Source: Archivesica marissinica (taxonomy: Eukaryota; Mollusca; Bivalvia; Venerida; Vesicomyidae). Taken from it: a stretch of 64,000 nucleotides of DNA. Under the pieces are notes generated by a model. That model had not been told where the DNA came from. It made no database searches and saw nothing but the letters and a program-made list of their open reading frames with translations. The stretch spans positions 42,359,553-42,423,552 of the forward strand of contig CM026394.1 of the NCBI GenBank assembly GCA_014843695.1, read 5' to 3'. This document shows positions 57,601 through 62,837 of this stretch, piece by piece. Every line of letters begins with the position of its first letter. Position 1 is the stretch's first letter. Position numbers and translations under genes: made by a program.

Positions 57601-58604
57601 ACCCCTGACGAGGAGTTTCAAGCCTTTGACCTCCTGATCCGTAGGAGAATGCCTTACCCACTATGCCATGGAGACAGTTTATGTGTAAGAGATTATGTGT
57701 ATGGGTTAATATATTAGAGTTCGTGTATTGTAGCTGAGCTTACCCTGGCGGGATTGACGGATGTAATATAGAAGATAATCAAACAGAGCACAAGTCCGGC
57801 AACAGATATGAGATTCTTTGGATGATCGATGGCGATATCAATAATGATGTAGACCACGACGAGCGCTAGCACTGTTATACGAAGGAACCTGTCAATTTAG
57901 AAAGGCATAAAAAGTAATGTGTTTCTTTATTATACAGTCTACATCCGTTATGTCAAATTCCGTCAAACCGAACAAAATACTTCGACATAACTGAAGTTTG
58001 ACTTAACGAAATTCGATATAAATGGAGCCAGTTATATGTAACATGATAGTATTTGAAGCGGGACTATGATCTGACTTCGAGGTAACTGGATAATTCCACA
58101 TAACTGACTTTGACATAGCGGATGTAGACAGTACATTATTTACAGCAATTGAAAGTATCAGTCATTTCTGAATTAGGAGACATCTAATGATCACGAATGC
58201 TTCCGGATTATCATCGCCCACAAACCGGTCGTATCAGAATGAACCGGTTCGAGGTTCGAATCTTCGACCTCCCGCTCCGGGACGCATTCATCACTAGTGC
58301 ACGAAGCCGGTATACATTCATGATACAAACATCGTAAATGTTGTAAGAACTTGTTTTCCAATCGAGCTAAAATAAATATGTATAATTTAACGTACCATCA
58401 ATCATCGAGAATATAGTCTTTACCACTTACCAGCTTATAGATATTCCAAATCGTTTCATACACTGGGATTCACGTGCATCCTTTGTGCCCTGCCACCAAT
58501 CGTTAATCTCTGTTTCATATGCATTGCTTAACTTAACCAGCACGATAAGGGCCACTCCAAGAATAGTACAAATCAACAGGCGCCATGAACCCTCGTCTCC
58601 AAAT
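36460..58604 (-). CDS. SLC28: Concentrative nucleoside transporter, SLC28/CNT family, copy B (partial, exons 2-11, last exon broken)
   Basis: Same family and likely role as copy A. Minus-strand exons: 58604-58431, 57888-57744, 52870-52679, 51101-50940, 49686-49561, 47807-47677, 43278-43110, 41345-41261, 38303-38128 and 36637-36460. All phases join through exon 10, about 453 codons. It covers nearly the whole transporter core, including [31 protein letters not shown] and TNEFIAY. Differences at the substrate site: Leu-Thr-Asp where Gln-Thr-Glu is usual. Exon 11, which should carry the FANFGS contact segment, has indels of +2, -1 and -1. The N-terminal exon and terminal exon were not found. Introns are packed with arrays, SINEs and MITEs. 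It may be a functional gene with an assembly problem at exon 11, or a decaying duplicate. Confidence 0.92.
36690..37249 (+). repeat. 44-bp minisatellite, about 12 units
   Basis: Unit AAAACCTCCGCCACGTTGCT, AAATGTCCGAGTAATCCGAG, ATAG; right-hand units are more diverged. Lies in the intron just upstream of B exon 11. No convincing match to the exon junction. Confidence 0.95.
37250..37797 (+). repeat. 22-bp minisatellite, about 25 units
   Basis: Unit TATCTCACAATCATGTTTTCCC with variants GTGTTCCC, GTTTGCCC and GATTTCCC. Open frames are artefacts. Confidence 0.95.
38128..38303 (-). CDS. SLC28 copy B exon 10
   Basis: 176 bases. Two bases finish a Gly codon, then [20 protein letters not shown], a polar loop with possible N-glycosylation motifs (NYT, NTT, NIT) and a donor after ISC-less TCG|GTAAGA. 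Acceptor TTTTCAG. The NEFIAY block is CNT-specific. Confidence 0.93.
38384..41095 (+). repeat. 35-bp minisatellite, about 78 units
   Basis: Unit AAACATTACAACGATAAAGG plus CCGGGGATCCCGCAG. It fills nearly the whole intron between exons 9 and 10 of copy B. Variant subtypes (CCGCGATAAAG, GGGATCACGCAG, GACCCCACAG) are clustered, showing local block duplication. Confidence 0.97.
41261..41345 (-). CDS. SLC28 copy B exon 9
   Basis: 85 bases, [20 protein letters not shown] then CRKVAELI and one base. Matches the family block that follows the EAASNGA segment. Acceptor TTTGCAG|TTG, donor ATAG|GTATGC. Confidence 0.92.
41365..41650. repeat. Duplicated intron segment with tRNA-like sequence between
   Basis: CGCATGAACATTCCACTGAA and TAATTGCTAAATATA occur at 41380-41428 and 41611-41648. 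Between them 41428-41500 has a tRNA-like head (GTGGCCTAGTGGTTAAGGCG, GGGGTTCGTTCTG), probably a decayed SINE. Confidence 0.65.
41981..42224. mobile_element. piggyBac-like MITE, complete
   Basis: TTAACCCTTTCAACACCA and TGGTGTTGAATGGGTTAA: perfect TTAA duplications with an inverted terminus carrying one mismatch. The interior palindrome AGCCGGCTCGTGACGAGCCG is flanked by GATCCAGATG and CATCAGGATC. Confidence 0.9.
42388..42616 (-). mobile_element. SINE-b, full-length
   Basis: Minus-strand head ends at ACGACTTCC; the left end has TTATTTTAGCTCGATTGTGA. Confidence 0.88.
42777..43065 (-). mobile_element. SINE-a, full-length
   Basis: Complementary to GACGGATCTGTAGTCCAGTG at the right and to the GACGATAAATAAACG tail at the left; 45 bases from exon 8. 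Confidence 0.9.
43110..43278 (-). CDS. SLC28 copy B exon 8
   Basis: 169 bases: one base completing Ala, then [20 protein letters not shown], a helix [17 protein letters not shown] and the loop [21 protein letters not shown] carries the Glu equivalent to the substrate-binding one in the bacterial CNT structure. Acceptor CTTACAG, donor GAG|GTAAAT. Confidence 0.95.
43589..43811 (-). mobile_element. SINE-c, full-length, head slightly shortened
   Basis: Complement of TCGCAATCGTTTAAAATAA at the left and of GTCCGATTGTGGTTAGCGCG at the right. Confidence 0.85.
44055..44113 (+). mobile_element. SINE-a, large internal deletion
   Basis: GACGGATCTGTAGTCCAGGG, GTTCGATCCCCCGTCTGAT, then directly to the AATAAACGTAAAAC tail. 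Confidence 0.75.
44114..44425 (+). repeat. 60-bp tandem repeat, about five units
   Basis: Unit ACATTAACCATTGATAGCAT, TTCACTATGATGCAGGTGCT, ATAGGAATATGCTGAAACA. Confidence 0.93.
44502..44645 (+). repeat. 24-bp minisatellite, six units
   Basis: Unit GTACATAACATACATATTTC plus ATTG. Confidence 0.93.
44727..45153 (+). mobile_element. SINE-c 3' half interrupted by a SINE-a
   Basis: SINE-c body and tail run 44727-44832, a SINE-a sits at 44834-45112, and SINE-c resumes at 45123 with TCGCAATCGTTGTAAAATAA. TCGCAATCGTT is present on both sides, as expected of an 11-bp target duplication. Confidence 0.85.
44834..45112 (+). mobile_element. SINE-a nested in SINE-c
   Basis: Head GATGGATATGAAGTCCAGTG, B-box GCAGGTTCGATCCCCCGTCT, centre GGGACGTTAAACCGAGGTCT, tail GACGATAAATAAACGTAATA. 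Confidence 0.88.
45154..45935. other. Intron 7 of SLC28 copy B, unique-looking
   Basis: No repeat or exon recognised. Confidence 0.5.
45940..46955 (+). repeat. 86-bp tandem array, about 12 units
   Basis: Unit TATATAATATAGAGTAATCT, CTCAGAGAGCAGAGCGGCAC, TAGATACTAGACTAGAACAG, TCAGAGAGTTACGAACCTGG, GGACAT. Two alternating subtypes at the left (GTGAGAGTGTTACAAAGCTG versus GTCAGAGAGTTACG). Confidence 0.96.
47108..47606 (+). repeat. 25-bp minisatellite, about 20 units
   Basis: Unit ATTGGTGACACTCCATGAGC plus ATGTT; ends about 70 bases from the exon 7 donor. Confidence 0.96.
47677..47807 (-). CDS. SLC28 copy B exon 7
   Basis: 131 bases, [20 protein letters not shown] then [23 protein letters not shown] and two bases of Ala. 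[12 protein letters not shown] is diagnostic of CNTs. Acceptor GTTCTAG, donor GC|GTATGT. The acceptor and the first bases are tandemly copied at 47804-48030. Confidence 0.95.
47804..48030 (-). repeat. 53-bp tandem array containing SLC28 copy B exon 7 acceptor and exon start
   Basis: About four units; minus strand reads CTTATTTTCTAG then GTGCCCACGAACCATCTCCT. Unit starts are at 47804, 47857, 47910 and 47963, with a degenerate fifth. CTAG is kept in the four. Reading on from a repeated acceptor gives ten codons and then TAA. Confidence 0.92.
48151..48270 (+). mobile_element. SINE-d fragment
   Basis: AGTTGGCAGTTTCTTACGGA, TGGTTAACCGCTGGAGCCTG and AAGTAAACTGCC; same family as 7480-7722. Confidence 0.7.
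48497..48641 (+). mobile_element. SINE-b 3' half inside a monomer of the 80-bp repeat
   Basis: ATGCCCTTAGTCAAGGCATT to GAGCTAAAATAAATTTGT. The sequences on each side (GAATGGTTGTGTACTGTTTT and ACTGTTATATACATAAATGA) are the two halves of the 80-bp unit found at 48900-49215. Confidence 0.8.
48668..48746 (-). pseudogene. Decayed copy of SLC28 copy B exon 6 donor junction
   Basis: Matches 49500-49579 over about 80 bases: exon end AGCTTATATCAGCTTTGGT plus intron. The donor GTGAGT has become GTTTGT. No exon sequence further upstream of the junction is preserved. Confidence 0.85.
48900..49215 (+). repeat. 80-bp tandem repeat, four units
   Basis: Unit CTGTTATATACATAGATGAG, ATTCCCCGATGAATGGTTGT, GTAGTGTTTTGCCTAGTATG, TTGGTATGTATGCATGTGAA. 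Confidence 0.95.
49561..49686 (-). CDS. SLC28 copy B exon 6
   Basis: 126 bases, 42 codons: [42 protein letters not shown]. Glu of the usual TE pair is Asp. Acceptor GACTAG, donor GGT|GTGAGT, as in copy A. Confidence 0.95.
49746..49965 (+). repeat. Two-copy direct repeat of about 110 bp
   Basis: TAATCATTTCACGATTTCAA, ATTCACGATT and GCGATCTTCAC occur twice, upstream of B exon 6. Confidence 0.85.
49985..50165 (-). repeat. Dispersed repeat (see 15780-15960), inverted
   Basis: Contains AAGTATTATTTTCTTCACTC and ATGATAGTAACTCCATAATT, complementary to the plus copies. Confidence 0.65.
50352..50576 (-). mobile_element. SINE-a, head lost
   Basis: Complement of the tail at the left and of GGGACTTTAAACGGAGGCCT; stops at TTATTAGAGTCAGCCGG. 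Confidence 0.83.
50577..50930. other. Intron 5 of SLC28 copy B, no feature
   Basis: AT-rich with one run of seven G near 50693. Confidence 0.5.
50940..51101 (-). CDS. SLC28 copy B exon 5
   Basis: 162 bases, 54 codons: [38 protein letters not shown] and ending NIFVAL. The donor is ATTG|GTTGGT, weaker than copy A's GTAAGC but fixed by phase and by homology. Acceptor TTTTACAG; 20-bp copies of it follow at 51120. Confidence 0.93.
51120..51330 (-). repeat. 20-bp minisatellite derived from SLC28 copy B exon 5 acceptor
   Basis: Unit on the plus strand CGTGTAAAATAGAACATGAA against CCTGTAAAATAGCACATGAA at the real junction (18 of 20). On the minus strand CAG is CAC in every unit, so no AG acceptor is offered. 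About ten units. Confidence 0.88.
51344..51575 (-). mobile_element. SINE-e related fragment
   Basis: TTTGTTTATTATAGTGTCAC, CCCTATTTAAAGGG and CTTCCCGAATCCTAT are shared with 57424-57677. Confidence 0.6.
51738..51871 (-). mobile_element. SINE-a central fragment
   Basis: ACGTGCACGGTGTAAAGCAG, CATCTGAAAGACTTTTAATT and GATATAACCTGCGATCCCTG. Confidence 0.8.
51937..52113 (+). mobile_element. SINE-c, head truncated
   Basis: CTCGGACCGGGTAGTATGTT, TCCGGTTTCCTCCCACACGA, tail TCGCAATCGTTGTAAAAATA. Confidence 0.85.
52135..52290 (-). mobile_element. LINE 3' UTR fragment
   Basis: On the minus strand it ends GCAATAAAATATGATTAAAC, identical to the tail of the LINE at 19435-20165; CTTGTGGCCCAACCC is shared with 20190-20260. 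The 72-residue frame here shows no domain I can name. Confidence 0.6.
52424..52610 (+). mobile_element. SINE-a, strongly diverged
   Basis: GATCGCAGGTTCGATTCACC, CAGTCATTCAGATGGGA and CACTATCCTCCAAATAATAA. Confidence 0.6.
52679..52870 (-). CDS. SLC28 copy B exon 4
   Basis: 192 bases, 64 codons: [37 protein letters not shown], ending HFFAMK. Acceptor TACAAAG, donor AAG|GTAAAT. Best-conserved exon between the two paralogues. Confidence 0.95.
52976..53900. repeat. Patchwork of direct repeats upstream of B exon 4
   Basis: 53133-53253 and 53516-53638 share TAGTTATAA, ATTGAATTCA and TTTAACTGCCA; GAATTCGAAACTCAAGCAGT occurs at 53423 and 53858. A SINE-b fragment at 53658-53744 is embedded. Sequence resembling 4536-4585 of copy A's intron (GAGAAAATGCCATCTT) also occurs at 53446. 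Confidence 0.65.
53658..53744 (-). mobile_element. SINE-b fragment
   Basis: ATGGAATCCATCGCCACGAG to AACTGCTCCAGCG. Confidence 0.78.
53945..54295 (-). repeat. 57-bp minisatellite grown from a SINE-b segment, six units
   Basis: Unit AGCACAAGTCGAGACCGTAT, TCACGATGGAATGCATTGCC, ACGAGGGAGAGACAATG. SINE-b minus strand reads CTCGAGACCTCATTCCTGAT, GGAATCCATCGCCACGAGGG. As 57 is a multiple of three, several frames stay open; they are not genes. Confidence 0.9.
54686..54890 (+). mobile_element. SINE-a, 3' end lost
   Basis: GACGGATCTGTAGTCCAATG head, GCAGGTTCGAAACCCTGTCT, GGACTTTAAACCGAGGTCTC; ends at GTATCATTGCACTAC. Confidence 0.85.
54891..55283. other. Intron 3 of SLC28 copy B, no feature
   Basis: Short poly-G run near 55253; the 71-residue open frame at 54858-55073 has no motif. 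Confidence 0.5.
55284..55512 (-). mobile_element. SINE-b, full-length
   Basis: Left TTATTTTAGCTCGATTGCGA, right ACTGCGCTATCACGACTTCC. Confidence 0.9.
55561..55761. mobile_element. Tc1-like MITE, CAGTCTACATCCG family
   Basis: Left terminus altered to TACAGACAACATCCACTATG; right ACATAACGGATGTAGACTGT plus A. Confidence 0.85.
55762..56030. other. AT-rich stretch with a LINE/SINE-like 3' segment
   Basis: GAAGCGCCCTTTTCATATAA and CGTTCAAAGGTGCTTTACAA (55775-55815) are also found, inverted, at 5780-5838; related sequence is at 43350-43378. Confidence 0.5.
56037..56268 (+). mobile_element. SINE-b, full-length
   Basis: GAAGTCGTGATAGCGCAGTG head, GGAGTTCGAGCCCCGCTGGA, tail GAGCTAAAATAAATTTGTAT. Confidence 0.92.
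56511..56684 (+). repeat. Two-copy tandem duplication, period about 97 bp
   Basis: ATCCGTTCCGGTATTATTAT, CAGTGGAGGAATACACCGTG and CTCCAGCACTTCTGTAGCAT occur at 56516 and 56613. Confidence 0.9.
56742..56972 (+). mobile_element. SINE-c, head diverged
   Basis: GTGGTTAGCGTGCTCTTTCC, CAGGTTCGATCCTTGGACA, tail TCGCAATCGTTGTAAAATAA. Confidence 0.87.
57148..57242 (+). repeat. CACG/CACA/TACG-type microsatellite
   Basis: Interrupted ACGCAC repeats; Arg/Thr/His open frames are artefacts. Confidence 0.88.
57424..57677 (-). mobile_element. SINE-e (tRNA-derived)
   Basis: Minus-strand head GTCTCCATGGCATAGTGGGT, then GGCTTGAAACTCCTCGTCAG (B-box like) and the 3' part AGTGTCACCCC complement. Related to 51344-51575. 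Confidence 0.65.
57744..57888 (-). CDS. SLC28 copy B exon 3
   Basis: 145 bases: one base of Trp, then [48 protein letters not shown]. Acceptor TTGACAG, donor AGG|GTAAGC. Confidence 0.93.
57933..58133. mobile_element. Tc1-like MITE, CAGTCTACATCCG family
   Basis: TACAGTCTACATCCGTTATG to ACATAGCGGATGTAGACAGT plus A, only 45 bases upstream of exon 3. Confidence 0.87.
58334..58392 (+). mobile_element. SINE-b tail fragment
   Basis: TAAGAACTTGTTTTCCAATC then GAGCTAAAATAAATATGTAT. The preceding 58185-58320 has B-box-like CGAGGTTCGAATCTTCG and may belong to a decayed SINE. Confidence 0.65.
58431..58604 (-). CDS. SLC28 copy B exon 2
   Basis: 174 bases: [38 protein letters not shown], ending RFGISIS and two bases of Trp. 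Acceptor ATTTCAG, donor CTG|GTAAGT. Same length and phase as copy A exon 2. Confidence 0.93.
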
Positions 58605-58860
58605 CTGAAATAAAACACCTAAATATTACCAACCACGTGACGTCGTGACCCGTCTTCGAATATGAAATAAAACACCTACATATTACCAACCACGTGACGT
58701 CGTGACCCTTCGTCTTCGAATATGAAATAAAACACCTTAATATTACCAACCACATGACGTCGTGACCCGTCTTCGAATATGAAATAAAACACCTAAATAT
58801 TACCAACCACGTGACGTCGTGACCCGTCTTTGAATATGAAATAAAGCACCACCATGACGT
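58605..58860 (-). repeat. Tandem array (about 58-62 bp) derived from SLC28 copy B exon 2 acceptor
   Basis: Four units. Minus strand: GGTGTTTTATTTCAT then ATTCGAAGACGGGTCACGAC, against GTGTTTTATTTCAG then ATTTGGAGACGAGGGTTCAT at the true junction. CAG is CAT in all copies. Confidence 0.88.
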
Positions 58861-59164
58861 CATACCTTTGTACTTGCAGTCTATTAATATTGGACTGCTG
58901 CTGTCAAAAGACCAGCTTGTTATGTTTAATCCTACGCCTACATGAACGAAATTAACAATTTTAATTAGTAGGATATTGTTATATAGTTGTGTGTTCTAAG
59001 TAAGATATAAGCCTCAAACGGATCCAATATGTAATATATTGGTACTGTCTTCGGCTCTACACGCCTCAAACAGTCCAATGTTTACACATTGAATCGTTTT
59101 CGACTTATATCCTATACATTATACTATTATATTTACGTTTTAAACAGCGCTATAACCACGTCAA
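58861..59164. other. AT-rich stretch, no feature
   Basis: I searched here for copy B exon 1 and saw none. Confidence 0.5.
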
Positions 59165-59365
59165 TACAGTCTACATCCGTTATGTCGAATTCCGCCGGAC
59201 CAAACAAAATACTTCGACATAACCGAAATTCGACTTAACGAAATTCGATATAAACGGATCCAGTTATATGTACAATGATAATGTCTGAAATGGGACTTTG
59301 ATCCGACTTCGAGATAACCGGCGGATTCGACATAACCGACTTTGACATAACGGATGTAGATTGTA
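59165..59365. mobile_element. Tc1-like MITE, CAGTCTACATCCG family
   Basis: TACAGTCTACATCCGTTATG to ACATAACGGATGTAGATTGT plus A. Confidence 0.88.
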
Positions 59366-59849
59366 CTTCTTTTAAATCGTCGTTTGTATTATCGTTTACG
59401 GTATGTACCAATACACCAGCAATATACATAATATAAAGACTAATCTGCAAATTAGGTTGTAGTACACGTGTGTTCATATAAATAAATGTGATGGGTGTTA
59501 TTAAGTTGAAATAAAGTAAAGCTATGCGATGGATTGTAGTAGTATACATGCACATACAGTGCCGTAGCAAGAATCTGAAAATAACCGAGGCAACTCCCCC
59601 TCCCCCGAATTATTTTGTTGATGCTTGTTTGTGCATTCTGAAGGTAGTTTTATCAGAGTTTTCCTATACATGTCGTTACGTGCCAAATTCTAACCGAGGC
59701 GTGTGCCTCATTTGCCCCCGTGTGGCTACGGGCCTGACAACACATCAATGAATTAAGGCATTAGGTAAATTACATATTTATTATCAAAATATTTCTGAAC
59801 ATGTCCTGTCCCCCGAATAATGAATACTCTTGTAACAGTAACCTATAGT
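59366..59849. other. AT-rich stretch, no feature
   Basis: The open frame at 59524-59751 has no recognisable motif. Confidence 0.45.
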
Positions 59850-60235
59850 TCGTGTATCTCATGTCTAAACCTTCTTATGTCTAAACCTTCTTATGTCTAA
59901 ACCATATCATGTCTAAACCTTCTCATGTCTAAAACTTCTCTCATGTCTAAAACTTCTCTCATGTCTAAAACTTATTATGTCTAAAACATTTCATGTCTAA
60001 AACGTATCATGTCTAAAACAATCTCATGTCTAAATCTTCTCATGTCTAAAATTTCTCATGTCTATAACTGCTCATGTCTAAAACGTCTCTAAACCATATC
60101 ATGTCTAAAACATTATCATGTCTAAAGCTGCTCATGTCTAAAACTTCTCTAAAACTTCCCATGTCTAAAACTTATCATGCCTAAAACGTCTCATGTATAA
60201 AACATTCTCATGTCTAAAACTGCTCATGTCTAAAT
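59850..60235 (+). repeat. Short minisatellite, unit about 14-16 bp
   Basis: Unit CTCATGTCTAAAACTT with variable ends, about 26 units. Confidence 0.93.
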
Positions 60236-60435
60236 CTACACTACACTTGTCATAATTGAAAGCCTTCAGGTGAAATAAATAATTTTATTTATCAACAATC
60301 TAGACCCAGTGACACAAAACCGAGTTATATAGCGTACGCATTTACTTGAGACATCTGCATATTCGGCTGACCTTAGGTCATATACGAAGTTACAATCAGT
60401 ATAAGGCCGTTCTAACTTGATGTTTTAAGCAAATC

Positions 60436-60510
60436 CGATTGATAGCGCAGCGGTAATGCCACTAATTATGACGGTAGATGTCCCGGGTTCGATCACCGAA
60501 AAGGTAAAAT
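60436..60510 (+). mobile_element. tRNA-like SINE head
   Basis: TGATAGCGCAGCGGTAATG (A-box like) and CGGGTTCGATCACCG (B-box like); body not recognised. Confidence 0.5.
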
Positions 60511-60591
60511 TTTATTTTTATTATTTCTTGATTTTATAAAAATGCTACACATAGCACGAACTCTCGCTTTGCACGATTTTATTAACATTCA

Positions 60592-62118
60592 TTGATTGGC
60601 GATGCCAAGACGGTCGAGTCAACTGGGGTCAGTAGGGCTACGGTGTACCGAATCCAAAGGGAATTGAAGTCTAATGGGACATTGGCATCACCAACACGCA
60701 AGAAGAGGGGCCATACAAACCAATTGATGGCTTTGACGAGGGTGTTATAAGGAACAAGTTGAGAGAGTTTTACACTATCCGTCGCCAGCTGCCTACCATC
60801 AGGAAGCTACATAAAGTGTTGAAGGATGAAATCAAATACCCAGGAAGTCGCACACTATTGAAGGAGACTCTGGACTCCTTAGGATTTTCATGGAAGAAAG
60901 TTCAAAGCAACAGGAAAAAGATTATCGAAGAACCCAATATTTTCAAGCAAAGACTGAAGTTTTACGAGAGAAAGAAGGAGCTAGAAAGAAGTGGATACAC
61001 TTTAGTGTATACAGACGAAACATGGATTGACAGTTGCTATACTAAGAAGAGCTGTTGGGTAGGTCCTGGTGTGGATGGCGTCCGTGCCCCTTTGAACCGA
61101 GGACAAAGGCTTATTGTCGTCCATGCCGGGTCTAGCTCTGGGTTCGTGCCGGGTGCCAAGCTTGTGTACACAGCATCCTCTTCTACCGGAGATTATCACG
61201 GGGAGATGAACGGAAAACTCTTCACCAAGTGGTTGACTGAACAACTGATACCGAATCTCAGTGGGAAATGTGCAATTGTGCTGGACAACGCAGCATATCA
61301 CTCTATGCACGAAGACAAAAGTCCAACGAGTGCGACCAAAATTGAACAAATCAAGGTACAATAGAAATTAAAACAACGAGACGCTATATTAAAGTACATT
61401 AATTGGATATTTTCTACAACCAATGATTCTAGAAACAATTTAACCTGTTTATTTCTTTATGTATTACGTTTACATTTATTTCAGACATGGTTGCGCCTGC
61501 ACAACATCCCGTTTGACGAAACCCTGGGCCGAAAGAAACTCTTCGACTTGTCCAAGATCTACAGGCCGACAACACCATCGTACAGCATATACTCGCTCAT
61601 CAGAAGTCACGGGCATGAGGTCTTGCGCCTGCAACCTTACCACCCAGATTTTAACGCAATCGAGTTGATCTGGAGCCAGTTGAAAGATATTATCCGCCAA
61701 CGCAATCTGACTTTCAGGTACATTTGTATTTCGTATAAAACATGCGTGGATGTAGAAAATATGTACGGTTATTTCATTTTATCTAAACAATTTTCCTCTA
61801 ACTATATTCTTGCAATATTCACTTTCATTACCAATTTTCTAATTATAATTTGTTCTTTTTAATTGTGTTTTACCTTACAGATTTGATGACTTGAAACGGA
61901 TTACGGAGGAGGCGTTTGATGAGATTGGGGCAGACAGATGGAGCCGCGCTGTGGCCCATGTGGAGAAGTTGATTGGCAAGATGCAAGCATCAGATCACTA
62001 CTCCAAAGAAAAGCCGACTGAGGTAGTGATTACCATACATGGCTCGGATACAGAGGATACCGACTCGGCATATGAGTGTGGCAGCTCCACTGACACAGCG
62101 AGCGAAGATGGATCGTAA
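60592..62118 (+). mobile_element. IS630/Tc1/mariner-type transposase gene with two introns
   Basis: A helix-turn-helix block GVSRATVYRIQREL (about 60625-60675), then a DDE domain in three exons, with an AATAAA at 62169. By my count 82 residues separate the second Asp from Glu, far above the usual 34. I recall a DD82E group called Sailor in aquatic animals; this should be checked. No inverted terminal repeats were found, so it may be an element remnant or a captured gene. The HTH frame is shifted relative to the rest near 60715 and no start codon is seen for it. Confidence 0.85.
60759..62118 (+). CDS. DDE transposase (DD82E-like), spliced
   Basis: Exons 60759-61355, 61485-61717 and 61881-62118; introns begin GTACAATAG and GTACATTTG and end TTTCAG and TTACAG. 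Phases 0 and 2 join exactly. The start used is the first ATG, but the frame is open upstream to about 60680 with GFDEGVIRNKLREFYTIRRQ, so the protein probably starts earlier. Catalytic acids: Asp in YTDETWID, Asp in IVLDNAAYHS, Glu in FNAIELIWSQLK. Between the last two lies an extra segment (TWLRLHNIPFDETLGRKKLF onward). The C-terminus ends in a low-complexity acidic tail (GSDTEDTDSAYECGSSTDTA), unlike classical Tc1 proteins. It would bind and cut transposon ends if active. Intact reading through all three exons contrasts with the ruined gypsy pol. Confidence 0.85.
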
Positions 62119-62231
62119 TTTTGAAATTGCATGATGCTCGTAAAATTGTATAAGTTGTGTTGTAGAAAAATAAATATCTATATCATCGTAATAAAAAATC
62201 TTTCTTTCTATATTTGTAACTTTGCAATTTT

Positions 62232-62322
62232 TAAGCTGTGAGGATTCGAACACACGCGAATTAGCTCATTTCATTTGAGTTTAGTATCAACCCTTTAGAT
62301 CGTTCGGCTACCGGCGCTTGCG
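62232..62322 (-). mobile_element. tRNA-like sequence
   Basis: Minus strand: GCGCCGGTAGCCGAACGATC and GTGTGTTCGAATCCTCACAG. A and B boxes are plausible with a long variable region, but the anticodon stem is poor and I do not call a functional tRNA. Confidence 0.45.
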
Positions 62323-62523
62323 TTCATTGCATAGATTAAATACATTCATGTAATTGAAGCGTGTAATTTATGATAATGTAAATGCGTACGTACAATATAT
62401 ATCTGAACATAACACTATATGTTGTCAATATGATCTGATTCAACAATAGTTTATACAAAAAATTTATTCTTAGTCTTCCTTTTCCTCTTTTTACTCTTTT
62501 TCTTCTATTAATTTCCAGAGTGT

Positions 62524-62808
62524 GCGGTTTACGTTTATTTATCGTCGTTACCGGTTGCCCATATGAGCGACGCCTCCTGAAGAGATTAGTTATTTTAGAT
62601 TTTGGAGGATAGTGCATGATACAGACAGAGACCAATTCCAGAATCTCCTCTGGTTCTTTTACGTGCACGGTGTACAGCACCGACACGAGACCTCGGTTTA
62701 ACGTCCCATCTGAAAGACTGTTAATTTTATTAGGGTCAGGCCGGGGATCGAACCTGCGATCCCTGGATTACCAGTCCAGCGTGTTACTACTGGACTACAT
62801 ACCCGTCT
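62524..62808 (-). mobile_element. SINE-a, full-length
   Basis: Complement of the tail at the left (ACGTTTATTTATCGTCG) and of GACGGGTATGTAGTCCAGTA at the right. Confidence 0.9.
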
Positions 62809-62837
62809 GTCTGTCAATATGATTTGATTCAACAATA

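Noticed and set aside
62232..62322. tRNA with long variable arm (Ser/Leu-like)
   Set aside because: Anticodon stem pairs poorly and the acceptor ends do not match well; listed only as tRNA-like.
60260..62340. Terminal inverted repeats around the transposase
   Set aside because: Flanks compared by eye; no convincing inverted match.
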